DNA of 64,000 bases from Marivirga salinae (GTDB lineage: Bacteria > Bacteroidota > Bacteroidia > Cytophagales > Cyclobacteriaceae), in contig NZ_CP129971.1 in the NCBI RefSeq assembly GCF_030503855.1, forward strand, positions 4,340,001-4,404,000. Reading direction: 5' to 3'. Positions 55,693-64,000 of this stretch are shown in pieces. Position 1 is the first letter of the stretch. Every line of letters begins with the position of its first letter. Under the pieces are notes generated by a model. It ran no database searches, had not been told where the DNA came from, and saw nothing but the letters and a program-made list of their open reading frames with translations. The position numbers and the translations under genes are program-made.

Positions 55693-57012
55693 TTAAGCTA
55701 CCGCTGTTCTTTGTGATGAACTACCTTTTACTTTACCTGATTTCATCATTCCTTCATAATGACGCATCAATAAATAACTCTCAATTTGTTGCAAGGTATC
55801 AAGAATAACACCAACCATAATGATTAGTGAAGTTCCACCAAAAAATTGAGAGAATTGAGAACCAACTCCAGCTCTAGCTACAAATGCTGGTAATATTGCT
55901 ATTAGTGCTAAATAAATAGAGCCAGGTAAAGTTATTTTTGTTAAAATATTATCTATAAAATCAGAAGTTTCTTTTCCTGGCTTAATGCCTGGTACGAAAC
56001 CACCATTTCTTTTCATATCATCTGCTATTTGACTAGGATTAATCGTAATAGCTGTATATAAGAAAGTAAATACTATAATTAATAAAGCAAATGTTAAGTT
56101 ATACTGCCAACTTTGAAAGTCAGAAAAAACATTCCCAATATAAGCTGCAGTGTCACTGTCATCAGCCCATAAATTTGCTAATAAAGCAGGAAGGAACATT
56201 AAAGATTGAGCAAATATGATCGGCATTACACCTGATGCATTCACTTTTAATGGAATATATTGACGTTGACCGCCATAAACTCTTCCACCTACCACTTGTT
56301 TAGCGTACTGAACAGGTATGCGTCTCGTAGCTTGAACTAACATTACTGTTACCATCACTACAAAGAATAGTGCCACTATCTCAAGAATGAAGAATAATAA
56401 ACCACTCATTCCTAATGAAATAGCTTCAGCTACTATTGAGCCTGGGAAACGAGATATAATTCCTATCATAATCAACATAGAAATACCGTTTCCAATACCC
56501 TTATCTGTAATTTTCTCACCTAACCACATACAAAAGATTGTACCAGCAGTTAAAACAATTACTGAAGTAAAGGTAAAGAATGTCTGACTCATCATAATTG
56601 CTTCACTTGGAATAGTTCCGGCAACATAACTCACACCTTGTACAAATGTGATAGCGATGGTCAATACTCTTGTAATTTGTGTAATTTTCTTTCTACCAGA
56701 TTCGCCTTCTTTTTGCATTTTCTGGAAGTATGGGACAGCTACAGTTAATAACTGAATCACAATACTTGCAGAAATATAAGGCATTATACCTAACGCAAAG
56801 ATGGATGCGTTTGAAAACGCTCCACCTAAAATGGTATCTAATAGACCGAATATACCCTGGGCATCCCCTGATAATTTAGAAGGATCCACTCCAGGCAAAA
56901 CTACAAAAGAGCCTAAACGGAAAATAATTAAAAACCCAATGGTATTTAAAATTCTATCTCTAAGCTCCTCTATAGAGAAAATATTCTTTATGGTAGAAAA
57001 AAAACGATTCAT
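55693..57012 (-). CDS. secY: Protein translocase subunit SecY
   Basis: The 439-residue inner-membrane channel has ten hydrophobic helices. It has IGFLIIFRLGSFVVLPGVDP at the start, ALGIMPYISASIVIQLL (plug region), GIGNGISMLIM and YAKQVVGGRVYGGQRQYIPLKVNASGVMPIIFA. Ends SSQRTAVA. Follows rplO by 1 bp. Confidence 0.97.
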   Translation of the reverse strand: MNRFFSTIKNIFSIEELRDRILNTIGFLIIFRLGSFVVLPGVDPSKLSGDAQGIFGLLDTILGGAFSNASIFALGIMPYISASIVIQLLTVAVPYFQKMQKEGESGRKKITQITRVLTIAITFVQGVSYVAGTIPSEAIMMSQTFFTFTSVIVLTAGTIFCMWLGEKITDKGIGNGISMLIMIGIISRFPGSIVAEAISLGMSGLLFFILEIVALFFVVMVTVMLVQATRRIPVQYAKQVVGGRVYGGQRQYIPLKVNASGVMPIIFAQSLMFLPALLANLWADDSDTAAYIGNVFSDFQSWQYNLTFALLIIVFTFLYTAITINPSQIADDMKRNGGFVPGIKPGKETSDFIDNILTKITLPGSIYLALIAILPAFVARAGVGSQFSQFFGGTSLIIMVGVILDTLQQIESYLLMRHYEGMMKSGKVKGSSSQRTAVA

Positions 57013-57013
57013 A

Positions 57014-57460
57014 TTATATTTTTGATGCAGTTCCTCCAGCTTTCTCGATTGCTTCTAATGCAGTTTTTGAAAATGCATTAGCAGTAACATTCAATTTAGC
57101 CTTTAAGGTTCCGTTCCCTAAAATTTTAACCAAGTCATTTTTAGCAACAAGTCCTTTGCTTTTCAATAAATCCAAATCAATGGTGTCAACACTATACTTC
57201 TCTTGAAGTATTTGAAGATCACTTAAATTGATAGCTTTATAGCTTACTCTATTGAAATTATTGAAACCAAATTTAGGAACTCTTCTTTGCAATGGCATTT
57301 GTCCACCTTCAAAACCTTGTTTTGAAGAGTAACCACTTCTAGATTTAGCACCTTTATGACCTCTTCCTGCAGTACCGGCAGCACCAGATCCCTGACCTCT
57401 ACCAATACGCTTTCTATCTTTAATAGAACCTTCTGCTGGTTTTAATGTATGTAATTTCAT
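57014..57460 (-). CDS. rplO: 50S ribosomal protein L15
   Basis: The 148-residue protein has MKLHTLKPAEGSIKDRKRIGRGQGSGAAGTAGRGHKGAKSRSG and GGQMPLQRRVPKFGFNNFNR, typical L15. It starts 1 bp after rpmD. Confidence 0.97.
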   Translation of the reverse strand: MKLHTLKPAEGSIKDRKRIGRGQGSGAAGTAGRGHKGAKSRSGYSSKQGFEGGQMPLQRRVPKFGFNNFNRVSYKAINLSDLQILQEKYSVDTIDLDLLKSKGLVAKNDLVKILGNGTLKAKLNVTANAFSKTALEAIEKAGGTASKI

Positions 57461-57461
57461 C

Positions 57462-57644
57462 TTATCCTTCAGTTACATTAACTAAGTGATCTACTTTCCT
57501 CAACATTCCTTCGATTTGAGGAGTTGATTCTTTAGTCACAGTTTTATTAATTCTACCTAATCCTAAAGCTTGTATTGTCAACTTTTGGTCTTTAGGTCTT
57601 CCTATTACACTTCTGATTTGTGTTACCTTTATTTTCTTAGCCAT
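57462..57644 (-). CDS. rpmD: 50S ribosomal protein L30
   Basis: The 60-residue protein is [36 protein letters not shown], then [14 protein letters not shown], typical short bacterial L30. It lies between rpsE and rplO. Confidence 0.96.
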   Translation of the reverse strand: MAKKIKVTQIRSVIGRPKDQKLTIQALGLGRINKTVTKESTPQIEGMLRKVDHLVNVTEG

Positions 57645-57649
57645 CGTAA

Positions 57650-58168
57650 TTACCCGTTAAATACATTAGAAAGTGCAATTCCTCTATCTTTGGCTACTGT
57701 ATAAGGATCTCTTAATTTAAGTAGCGCATCAAAAGTAGCTTTCACTACGTTGTGTGGGTTAGATGAACCTTTAGATTTAGCTAAAACGTTATGAACACCA
57801 GCACTTTCGAATACAGCACGCATCGCACCACCTGCAATTACACCAGTACCTGGAGAAGCAGGCTTCACTAATACGAAACCACCACTGTATTTACCAATTT
57901 GTTCGTGAGGAACAGTACCTTTAAGAATAGGAACTTTTACCAAATTCTTTTTAGCATCATCAATTCCTTTAGTAATAGCATCCGTTACCTCATTGGCTTT
58001 ACCCAATCCATAACCTACAACACCATTACCATCTCCCACAACTACGATTGCAGAGAAGCTAAATCTTCTACCACCTTTCACAACCTTAGCAACCCTTTTA
58101 ATGGCTACTACCTTCTCTTTCAATTCGATTTCGCTTGCTCTTACAGATTTTATATTACTCTGAGACAT
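57650..58168 (-). CDS. rpsE: 30S ribosomal protein S5
   Basis: The 172-residue protein has the double-stranded-RNA-binding-like [45 protein letters not shown] and [32 protein letters not shown]. Standard S5. Confidence 0.97.
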   Translation of the reverse strand: MSQSNIKSVRASEIELKEKVVAIKRVAKVVKGGRRFSFSAIVVVGDGNGVVGYGLGKANEVTDAITKGIDDAKKNLVKVPILKGTVPHEQIGKYSGGFVLVKPASPGTGVIAGGAMRAVFESAGVHNVLAKSKGSSNPHNVVKATFDALLKLRDPYTVAKDRGIALSNVFNG

Positions 58169-58172
58169 ATTT

Positions 58173-58523
58173 TTAGAATTTTAAGCCACCTTTACGAGCA
58201 CCGTCAGCCAATGCTTTTACTCTACCATGAAATCTGTAACCACCCCTATCAAAGACAATTGCTTTGATACCAGCATCTTTTGCTCTTTCAGCAAGCGTTT
58301 CGCCTACTTTAGAAGCCGTATCGATGTCAGCATTACTTTCAGCTCCAAGTTCTAAAGAATTGGCAGCAACTAAAGTATGACCTTTTAAATCATCGATTAC
58401 TTGTGCATAAATGGCACGGTTACTTTTAAATACCGTCAAACGAGGTGTTTCGGCAGTTCCGGAAATCTTTCTACGAATTCCTAATTTAATTCGAGCTCGT
58501 CTATCTTGTTTACTAATAGCCAT
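58173..58523 (-). CDS. rplR: 50S ribosomal protein L18
   Basis: The 116-residue 5S rRNA binder has [37 protein letters not shown] and the end [26 protein letters not shown]. Standard L18. Confidence 0.97.
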   Translation of the reverse strand: MAISKQDRRARIKLGIRRKISGTAETPRLTVFKSNRAIYAQVIDDLKGHTLVAANSLELGAESNADIDTASKVGETLAERAKDAGIKAIVFDRGGYRFHGRVKALADGARKGGLKF

Positions 58524-58531
58524 TTTAAATA

Positions 58532-59086
58532 TTATTTAGCGGCAGTTTTACCTGCTTTACGTCTAACTTGTTCACCCACAAATCTAATTCCTTTTCCTTT
58601 GTACGGTTCAACAGTACGTAAGGACTTAATTTTAGCGGCTACTTGTCCAATTAATTGTTTATCAAAACTTTCTAAAGTAACGATAGGATTTTGTCCTTTA
58701 ACCGTTTCTGCAGATGCTTTTACCTCATCGGGTAAACCTAACAATATACTGTGAGAATAACCTACGTTCAACTCCAATATATTACCTTGTACGGTAGCTT
58801 TATAACCTACACCTACAAGTTCTAATTGCTTTTTGTAGCCCTCAGACACTCCAGTAACCATGTTGTTCAATAAAGCTCTGTACAAACCGTGCATTGCTTT
58901 ATGTCTTTTTGATTCTGTAGCTCTTTCAAGTTCAATTACTCCATCCGTATTTTTAACAGAAATAGCATTATCAACTTGCTGCGTTAAAGTACCTTTAGAA
59001 CCCTTTACCGTTACTAAGTTATCCTTAGCAATTTCAAGCGTTACATCTTGAGGCAATTTTATAAGACTTTTACCTATTCGTGACAT
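58532..59086 (-). CDS. rplF: 50S ribosomal protein L6
   Basis: The 184-residue protein has [63 protein letters not shown] and the end [20 protein letters not shown]. Two L6 repeats. Starts 9 bp after rpsH. Confidence 0.97.
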   Translation of the reverse strand: MSRIGKSLIKLPQDVTLEIAKDNLVTVKGSKGTLTQQVDNAISVKNTDGVIELERATESKRHKAMHGLYRALLNNMVTGVSEGYKKQLELVGVGYKATVQGNILELNVGYSHSILLGLPDEVKASAETVKGQNPIVTLESFDKQLIGQVAAKIKSLRTVEPYKGKGIRFVGEQVRRKAGKTAAK

Positions 59087-59095
59087 TTCTATTAT

Positions 59096-59494
59096 TTAAT
59101 ATACGTAGCACAATACTTCACCACCGATTTTAAGCGTTCTTGCTTCTTTATCAGTGATAACTCCTTTAGAGGTTGACATAATTGCAACACCCAAACCATT
59201 TAAAACTCTTGGCAAATTCTCAGAATCAGAGTACTTTCTAAGCCCTGGTTTTGAAATTCTCTCCAAGTTTGAAATAGCTGGAGTTTTAGTTTCAGGATCA
59301 TATTTCAAAGCAATTTTAATATTACCTTGTGCGTTATCTTCCTCAAATTTATAATTCAGGATATAACCTTTTTCATGAAGCACTTTGGTCATACTCTTTT
59401 TCAAGTTTGATGCCGGTACTTCTACGATTCGGTGTTTTGCTTTTATAGCATTACGAACCCTTGTAAGAAAATCAGCTATTGGATCAGTTACCAT
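59096..59494 (-). CDS. rpsH: 30S ribosomal protein S8
   Basis: The 132-residue 16S central-domain binder has [30 protein letters not shown] and the end [32 protein letters not shown] 91-bp gap with a promoter-like box lies upstream. Confidence 0.97.
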   Translation of the reverse strand: MVTDPIADFLTRVRNAIKAKHRIVEVPASNLKKSMTKVLHEKGYILNYKFEEDNAQGNIKIALKYDPETKTPAISNLERISKPGLRKYSDSENLPRVLNGLGVAIMSTSKGVITDKEARTLKIGGEVLCYVY

Positions 59495-59540
59495 CTCTTA
59501 ATTAATTATAATTTCTAGTTGCTCTGCCGAAACAGGCGTG

Positions 59541-59548
59541 CAAAGTTA
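59541..59548 (-). promoter_or_regulatory. Internal promoter -7 box (TAACTTTG) before rpsH
   Basis: In the 91-bp gap between rpsN and rpsH, TAACTTTG on minus matches the Bacteroidota TAnnTTTG -7 consensus. The following GCACGCCTGTTTCGGC would be the start of a ~40-base leader. A -33 TTTG is not obvious. It may add transcription to the spc part of the operon. Confidence 0.4.
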
Positions 59549-59585
59549 AGAAATTAATTTGTTTATAAAAATAAAATATTAAAAA

Positions 59586-59855
59586 TCACCAACTTGCTTT
59601 GGTTACTCCTGGTATTTTCCCCTGTGAAGCCATTTCACGGAAGGTAACTCTGGAGATTCCAAATTTACGCATATATCCTTTTGGACGACCAGTTAATTTA
59701 CATCTGTTATGTAATCTCACTGGAGATGCATTTTTAGGTAATTTATCTAAAGCCTCATAGTCGCCATTAGCTTTTAGCTCAGCTCTTTTGTCTGCGTATT
59801 TAGCGACTAATCTTTCTCTTTTTTTCTCTCTGGCAATTACTGCTTTTCTAGCCAT
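59586..59855 (-). CDS. rpsN: 30S ribosomal protein S14 (zinc-less type)
   Basis: The 89-residue protein is the long, C- form without CxxC zinc motifs ([55 protein letters not shown]). It sits in the usual place after rplE. Together with zinc-less L36 it points to low zinc demand in this operon. Confidence 0.96.
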   Translation of the reverse strand: MARKAVIAREKKRERLVAKYADKRAELKANGDYEALDKLPKNASPVRLHNRCKLTGRPKGYMRKFGISRVTFREMASQGKIPGVTKASW

Positions 59856-59857
59856 AA

Positions 59858-60415
59858 TTATTTATTGTTTTTACTGGCAAATGGCATTCCGAAAGCTTTC
59901 ATTAATTCGTAGCTTTCTTCATCTGTATTTGCAGTGGTTACAAAAGTAATATCCATACCGGAAATAGTTGAAACTTTATCAATACTAATTTCCGGGAAAA
60001 TAATTTGTTCTTTAACACCAAGAGTATAATTTCCTCTTCCGTCAAAACCTTTATCTTTCACACCTTGAAAGTCACGTACACGAGGTAAAGAAACAGATAC
60101 TAATCTATCTAAAAATTCGTACATTTTTTCTCCTCTAAGCGTAACCTTAGCTCCAATCGGCATTCCTTCTCTTAACTTAAAATTCGAAATTGAATTTTTA
60201 GCATAAGTAGGTACAGCTTTTTGACCAGTTATCATAGTCAGTTCTTCAACACCTATGTCCACTAATTTCTTATCAGCTGTAGCTGCTCCGATCCCTTTGT
60301 TAATCACTATTTTAGTGAGTTTAGGGACTTGCATTGCAGAGCTGTATTGAAACTTCTCTTTCAAAGCGGGAATTATTTCACCCAGGTATAAATCTTTTAT
60401 TCTTGGATTAGCCAT
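59858..60415 (-). CDS. rplE: 50S ribosomal protein L5
   Basis: The 185-residue 5S rRNA and P-site tRNA binder has [55 protein letters not shown] and [24 protein letters not shown]. Overlaps rplX by 8 bp. Confidence 0.97.
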   Translation of the reverse strand: MANPRIKDLYLGEIIPALKEKFQYSSAMQVPKLTKIVINKGIGAATADKKLVDIGVEELTMITGQKAVPTYAKNSISNFKLREGMPIGAKVTLRGEKMYEFLDRLVSVSLPRVRDFQGVKDKGFDGRGNYTLGVKEQIIFPEISIDKVSTISGMDITFVTTANTDEESYELMKAFGMPFASKNNK

Positions 60416-60755
60416 TGTTGATTACCTCCCCCGTTTTTTTTGAATATCTTTGCAATTTACCTTTATCATCAAGCTTGCGCCCAGTTCTAGTTGCATCTCC
60501 AGTTGCAGGATCAACCAACATCAAATTACTGATGTGAATTGGTGCTTCAACTTTATCAATACCACCTTGAGGACTATTTGCAGAAGGTTTGTTATGTTTT
60601 GTTATAACATTAGCTCCTTCTACGATAGCTCTTTCTTTCTCGCCTATCATTTCTAACACTTTACCAGTTTTGCCTTTAGCATTCCCAGCAATAACTTTCA
60701 CAGTGTCACCCTTACGGATATGAAATTTCTTTTGTTTATTTTTTTTCCTTTCCAT
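60408..60755 (-). CDS. rplX: 50S ribosomal protein L24
   Basis: The 115-residue KOW-domain protein has [64 protein letters not shown]. Standard L24. Its end overlaps the rplE start. Confidence 0.97.
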   Translation of the reverse strand: MERKKNKQKKFHIRKGDTVKVIAGNAKGKTGKVLEMIGEKERAIVEGANVITKHNKPSANSPQGGIDKVEAPIHISNLMLVDPATGDATRTGRKLDDKGKLQRYSKKTGEVINNG

Positions 60756-60759
60756 AATA

Positions 60760-61128
60760 TTATAATACTTCAGGTGCTAAAGAAACAATTTTCATGAATT
60801 GCTTTTCACGCAATTCTCTAGCAACAGGTCCGAAAATACGAGTACCTCTTGGCTCATCATTAGGGTTCAATAATACAGCTGCATTATCTTCAAAGCGAAT
60901 ATAAGAACCATCTTTTCTTCTAACCTCTTTCTTAGTGCGTACAATTACAGCCCTAGAAACGGTACCTTTTTTCAAACTACTTGAAGAAAGAGCAGACTTA
61001 ACAGTTACAATAATCTTATCGCCTATGGAAGCATACCTTTTCTTAGTACCGCCCAATACACGGATACACAATACCTCTTTGGCACCACTATTATCCGCTA
61101 CACTTAATCTTGATTCTTGTTGTATCAT
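60760..61128 (-). CDS. rplN: 50S ribosomal protein L14
   Basis: The 122-residue protein has [39 protein letters not shown] and the end [23 protein letters not shown]. Standard L14. Confidence 0.97.
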   Translation of the reverse strand: MIQQESRLSVADNSGAKEVLCIRVLGGTKKRYASIGDKIIVTVKSALSSSSLKKGTVSRAVIVRTKKEVRRKDGSYIRFEDNAAVLLNPNDEPRGTRIFGPVARELREKQFMKIVSLAPEVL

Positions 61129-61130
61129 GG

Positions 61131-61385
61131 TTATTTAGCTCTTTCTACGATTTCTACTAATCTCCATTTTTTATTCTTGCTCATAGGTCTAGTTTCTTGT
61201 ATTCTGACGGTATCGCCAATCGTACAATCATTAGCCTCATCATGAGCCATGAATTTGGTATTTTTCTTTACGAATTTACCATACATAGGGTGTTTGACCT
61301 TTCTTTCTATAGAAACGGTAATGGACTTATCCATTTTGTTACTTACAACTAACCCTACTCTTTCCTTTCTAAGGTTTCTTTCCAT
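61131..61385 (-). CDS. rpsQ: 30S ribosomal protein S17
   Basis: The 84-residue OB-fold protein has [38 protein letters not shown] and the end [19 protein letters not shown]. Standard S17. Confidence 0.97.
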   Translation of the reverse strand: MERNLRKERVGLVVSNKMDKSITVSIERKVKHPMYGKFVKKNTKFMAHDEANDCTIGDTVRIQETRPMSKNKKWRLVEIVERAK

Positions 61386-61393
61386 CTTAGCAA

Positions 61394-61588
61394 TTATTTA
61401 GCAAGTACTTTACTTCTTAGTTCAGTCTGCAAACGAGCAATATTCTTACGAGTATCTCTTATTTGCATAGGATTCTCTATTGGAGAGATTGCGTGTGCAA
61501 ACTTCAACTTGTGAAGTTTTTGTCCTTCAACTTTTATATTCTCATTGAGCTCGTCAATGGATAATTTTTTAATATCAGCGTTTTTCAT
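61394..61588 (-). CDS. rpmC: 50S ribosomal protein L29
   Basis: The 64-residue helical protein has [49 protein letters not shown]. Near the exit tunnel. Overlaps rplP by 4 bp. Confidence 0.96.
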   Translation of the reverse strand: MKNADIKKLSIDELNENIKVEGQKLHKLKFAHAISPIENPMQIRDTRKNIARLQTELRSKVLAK

Positions 61589-62016
61589 GATACTATATTT
61601 TCTGCGTAATCCCTTCTAACTGAAAACTTGGTTTTCACTGGTAATTTCTGAGCAGCTAGTCTTAGTGCTTCTTTGGCATCAGCCATTGATACACCACCAG
61701 CTTCAAACATGATAGTACCAGGTTTAACGGTTGCTACCCAATATTCTGGAGCACCCTTACCTTTACCCATCCTTACTTCGGCAGGTTTTTTGGTAATTGG
61801 TTTATCAGGGAATATTCTGATCCAAACTTGACCTTGACGTTTCATCGCTCTAGTCATGGCAATCCTTGCTGCCTCAATCTGTCTACTGGTAATCCAACCC
61901 GGCTCCAGTGACTTTAAAGCAAAACTTCCGAAGGCAATTCTATGACCTCGTTGAGCAATTCCTTTTACTCTACCCTTTTGCTTTTTCCTAAATTTTGTTC
62001 TTTTTGGCTGTAACAT
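61585..62016 (-). CDS. rplP: 50S ribosomal protein L16
   Basis: The 143-residue protein has [66 protein letters not shown] and [14 protein letters not shown]. Standard L16. Confidence 0.97.
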   Translation of the reverse strand: MLQPKRTKFRKKQKGRVKGIAQRGHRIAFGSFALKSLEPGWITSRQIEAARIAMTRAMKRQGQVWIRIFPDKPITKKPAEVRMGKGKGAPEYWVATVKPGTIMFEAGGVSMADAKEALRLAAQKLPVKTKFSVRRDYAENIVS

Positions 62017-62045
62017 TTTCTAAAAATCTTTTACCAAGAAAGCGC

Positions 62046-62780
62046 TTATTTACGCTTTCTTTTAGGACGTTCACTTCTTCTATTATTAGCCGGGCCACCA
62101 CCTTTATTACTAGGTGCGCCTGCCCCAACATTAAGCGACAAGTCTCTCTTGCCGAAAACCTCTCCTTTGAAAACCCATACTTTCACACCAATAGTTCCAT
62201 AAATTGTATGTGCTGGGGTTGTTTCATAGTCGATATCTGCCCTCAATGTATGCAAAGGAATTCTACCTTCTTTATACATTTCGGTACGTGCCATTTCAGC
62301 CCCGCCTAAACGACCTGAAACTTTTATCTTTATACCTTGTGCTCCTACTCTCATAGCTGAAGCAATTGCTTGCTTCATTGCTCTTCTGTAAGATATTCTA
62401 GCTTTCAATTGTTGACCGATAGATTCACCAATCAATTTGGCATCTAATTCAGGACGTTTGATTTCAAAAATATTGATTTGAACATCCTTAGCTGTCAATT
62501 TTTTAAGCTCCTCTTTCAATTTATCAACTTCACTACCACCTTTACCAATTACAACTCCTGGTCTAGCAGTATGTACAGTTAAAGTGATTCTTTTTAAAGT
62601 TCTTTCGATAACAATTTTAGAGATCCCACCTTTAGGAATACGAGCTAATATATATTCTCTTATTTTTTGATCTTCTATTAGTTTATCAGAAAAAGACAAA
62701 CCCTTTCCCCCGTACCAGTTGGACTCCCAACCGCGAACGATACCTAAACGAAAACCTATTGGATTAACTTTCTGTCCCAT
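62046..62780 (-). CDS. rpsC: 30S ribosomal protein S3
   Basis: The 244-residue protein has [26 protein letters not shown], a KH domain ([22 protein letters not shown]) and the C-terminal [38 protein letters not shown]. Basic Pro/Arg tail. Standard S3. Confidence 0.97.
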   Translation of the reverse strand: MGQKVNPIGFRLGIVRGWESNWYGGKGLSFSDKLIEDQKIREYILARIPKGGISKIVIERTLKRITLTVHTARPGVVIGKGGSEVDKLKEELKKLTAKDVQINIFEIKRPELDAKLIGESIGQQLKARISYRRAMKQAIASAMRVGAQGIKIKVSGRLGGAEMARTEMYKEGRIPLHTLRADIDYETTPAHTIYGTIGVKVWVFKGEVFGKRDLSLNVGAGAPSNKGGGPANNRRSERPKRKRK

Positions 62781-62782
62781 TG

Positions 62783-63169
62783 TTATTTATTTTCAGCGTT
62801 ATCAGTTTCAGCCAATACCGCTTCACTCGCAGCACTGTCAACAATCAAAGTTACATGGTTTGATCTCTTTCTAATTCTATGAGCTCTACCCTGAGGAGCA
62901 GGTCTAAGTCTTTTCAAAACCCTACCACCGTCTACTTGAACAGATTTTACAAATAAATCAGCATCTTCAAGATCAAGTTCTGGATTGGCTTGTTGCCAGT
63001 TGGCAATTGCAGAAAGCAATAATTTTTCAACTCTAGCTGCTCCATGCTTAGATTCAAATTTTAGAATATTCAAAGCACGATTAACCTTTTCACCTCTGAT
63101 AAGATCCACTACCATCCTCATTTTACGAGGAGAAGTAGGTACGTTATTTAATTTAGCTATTGCTTCCAT
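62783..63169 (-). CDS. rplV: 50S ribosomal protein L22
   Basis: The 128-residue tunnel-lining protein has [31 protein letters not shown] and [25 protein letters not shown], then a short acidic tail. Standard L22. Shares the base at 63169 with rpsS. Confidence 0.97.
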   Translation of the reverse strand: MEAIAKLNNVPTSPRKMRMVVDLIRGEKVNRALNILKFESKHGAARVEKLLLSAIANWQQANPELDLEDADLFVKSVQVDGGRVLKRLRPAPQGRAHRIRKRSNHVTLIVDSAASEAVLAETDNAENK

Positions 63170-63447
63170 TATCTCCTACCTTTATCTTTTTTGTTAATAT
63201 GACCCCTGAAATTTCTAGTAGGAGAAAACTCACCTAGCTTATGTCCTACCATGTTTTCAGTTACATAAACAGGAATAAATTTATTCCCATTGTGAACTGC
63301 AAAAGTATGACCAACAAAATCAGGAGAAATCATAGATCTTCTTGACCAAGTTTTGATAACCGACTTCTTTCCGGAGTCATTCATATTATCAACTTTCTTT
63401 TCAAGACGAAAGTCGATATAAGGTCCTTTTTTTAACGATCTAGCCAT
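63169..63447 (-). CDS. rpsS: 30S ribosomal protein S19
   Basis: The 92-residue protein has [72 protein letters not shown]. Standard S19. Confidence 0.97.
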   Translation of the reverse strand: MARSLKKGPYIDFRLEKKVDNMNDSGKKSVIKTWSRRSMISPDFVGHTFAVHNGNKFIPVYVTENMVGHKLGEFSPTRNFRGHINKKDKGRR

Positions 63448-63450
63448 CTA

Positions 63451-64000
63451 TTATTTCTTTTTACCGATAATTAATTTATTGGAATATTTTTTAGGCGTTC
63501 TGGTTTTCAAACCTTTCGCCAATAAACCTTTTCTTGATCTTGGGTGACCTCCTGAAGATTTACCTTCACCACCACCCATTGGGTGATCAACTGGGTTCAT
63601 AACAACCGCTCTTGTTCTAGGTCTGCGACCTAACCAACGTTTACGACCTGCTTTACCTAACTTCACAATCATGTGATCACCATTAGAAACAGTTCCTACA
63701 GTTGCCATGCATGTAGCTAATATCAACCTCATTTCACCAGAAGGCAATTTTAAGGTTGCATATTTACCGTCTCTTGCCAATAACTGTGCATATGAACCAG
63801 CACTTCTTGACATAGCACCACCTGCACCAGGCTTGATTTCAATATTATGAATGATAGTACCTAAAGGAATATCAGATAACGGTAGTGCATTTCCTACTTC
63901 AGGAGCAATGCCTTTACCTGATACAATAGTATCACCTACTTTCAATCCGTTTGGAGCTAAGATATATCTCTTTTCTCCATCAGCATAGTGCAATAAAGCA
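63451..64000 (-). CDS. rplB: 50S ribosomal protein L2 (5' partial)
   Basis: The frame is open through the right edge of the window; the N-terminal third is missing. C-terminal parts present: [39 protein letters not shown], the peptidyl-transferase-near [23 protein letters not shown] and the end [16 protein letters not shown]10 operon member. Confidence 0.96.
   Translation of the reverse strand, partial: ALLHYADGEKRYILAPNGLKVGDTIVSGKGIAPEVGNALPLSDIPLGTIIHNIEIKPGAGGAMSRSAGSYAQLLARDGKYATLKLPSGEMRLILATCMATVGTVSNGDHMIVKLGKAGRKRWLGRRPRTRAVVMNPVDHPMGGGEGKSSGGHPRSRKGLLAKGLKTRTPKKYSNKLIIGKKK

Overview
The window is a low-GC (mid-30s %), AT-biased chromosome segment of a marine-type Bacteroidota, most likely a Cytophagales relative of Marivirga or Fulvivirga. 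Evidence: a type IX secretion/gliding signature at the left edge (SprB-repeat protein with a gliding-motility C-terminal domain, then PorP/SprF), weak Shine-Dalgarno signals, a TAnnTTTG-type promoter inside the ribosomal operon, and Bacteroidota families (DUF4199, PafA-like phosphatase, FeS photolyase-related protein, bestrophin). I saw no tRNA or rRNA gene.

Layout. 0-31 kb is ordinary core and housekeeping DNA: T9SS cargo plus porP; a two-gene ergothioneine operon (egtB-egtD); kdtA-rsgA; a MazEF-like toxin-antitoxin pair; rarA; a NUMOD4/HNH-like protein; glyA, tatC and holB; envelope proteins (bestrophin, outer-membrane barrel, PhoD-like phosphatase, AsmA); a photolyase-related protein; pruA; a cation antiporter; and a small ABC transporter. 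31-41.4 kb is an accessory block. 41.5-52 kb returns to core genes (PafA-like phosphatase, WG-repeat lipoprotein, ppx, Ldh-type dehydrogenase, ftsB, eno, carA). 52.2-64 kb is the S10-spc-alpha ribosomal supercluster, all on the minus strand, from rplQ to a truncated rplB.

The accessory block is the most interesting part. Between 33.1 and 41.4 kb the native genes (all except one transposase) lie on the minus strand. Each one or two genes are followed by a large imperfect palindrome of about 130-195 bp. Read on the gene strand, the palindromes begin with GCnnAACA and end with CGTT(A/G)nnC-like boxes, and the next start codon follows within tens of bases. This is the architecture of integron gene cassettes with attC sites, as a cluster without an integrase in view (CALIN-like). 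Two homologous copies of each of two palindrome types are present. Cargo is a signal-peptide alpha/beta hydrolase, a CPBP membrane protease and several unknown small proteins.

One attC-like site is split by two different IS110-family elements. The first (transposase on minus) is an IS110-group element inserted in an inner arm. Its 5' noncoding region can fold into two loops whose bases match the target flanks and the element's own ends, as expected for a bridge RNA. The second (transposase on plus) is an IS1111-group element with subterminal inverted repeats, inserted in the outer arm. It has a structured 3' noncoding region with short matches to the attC flanks. A separate oddity is an apparent one-base insertion near the start of rsgA.
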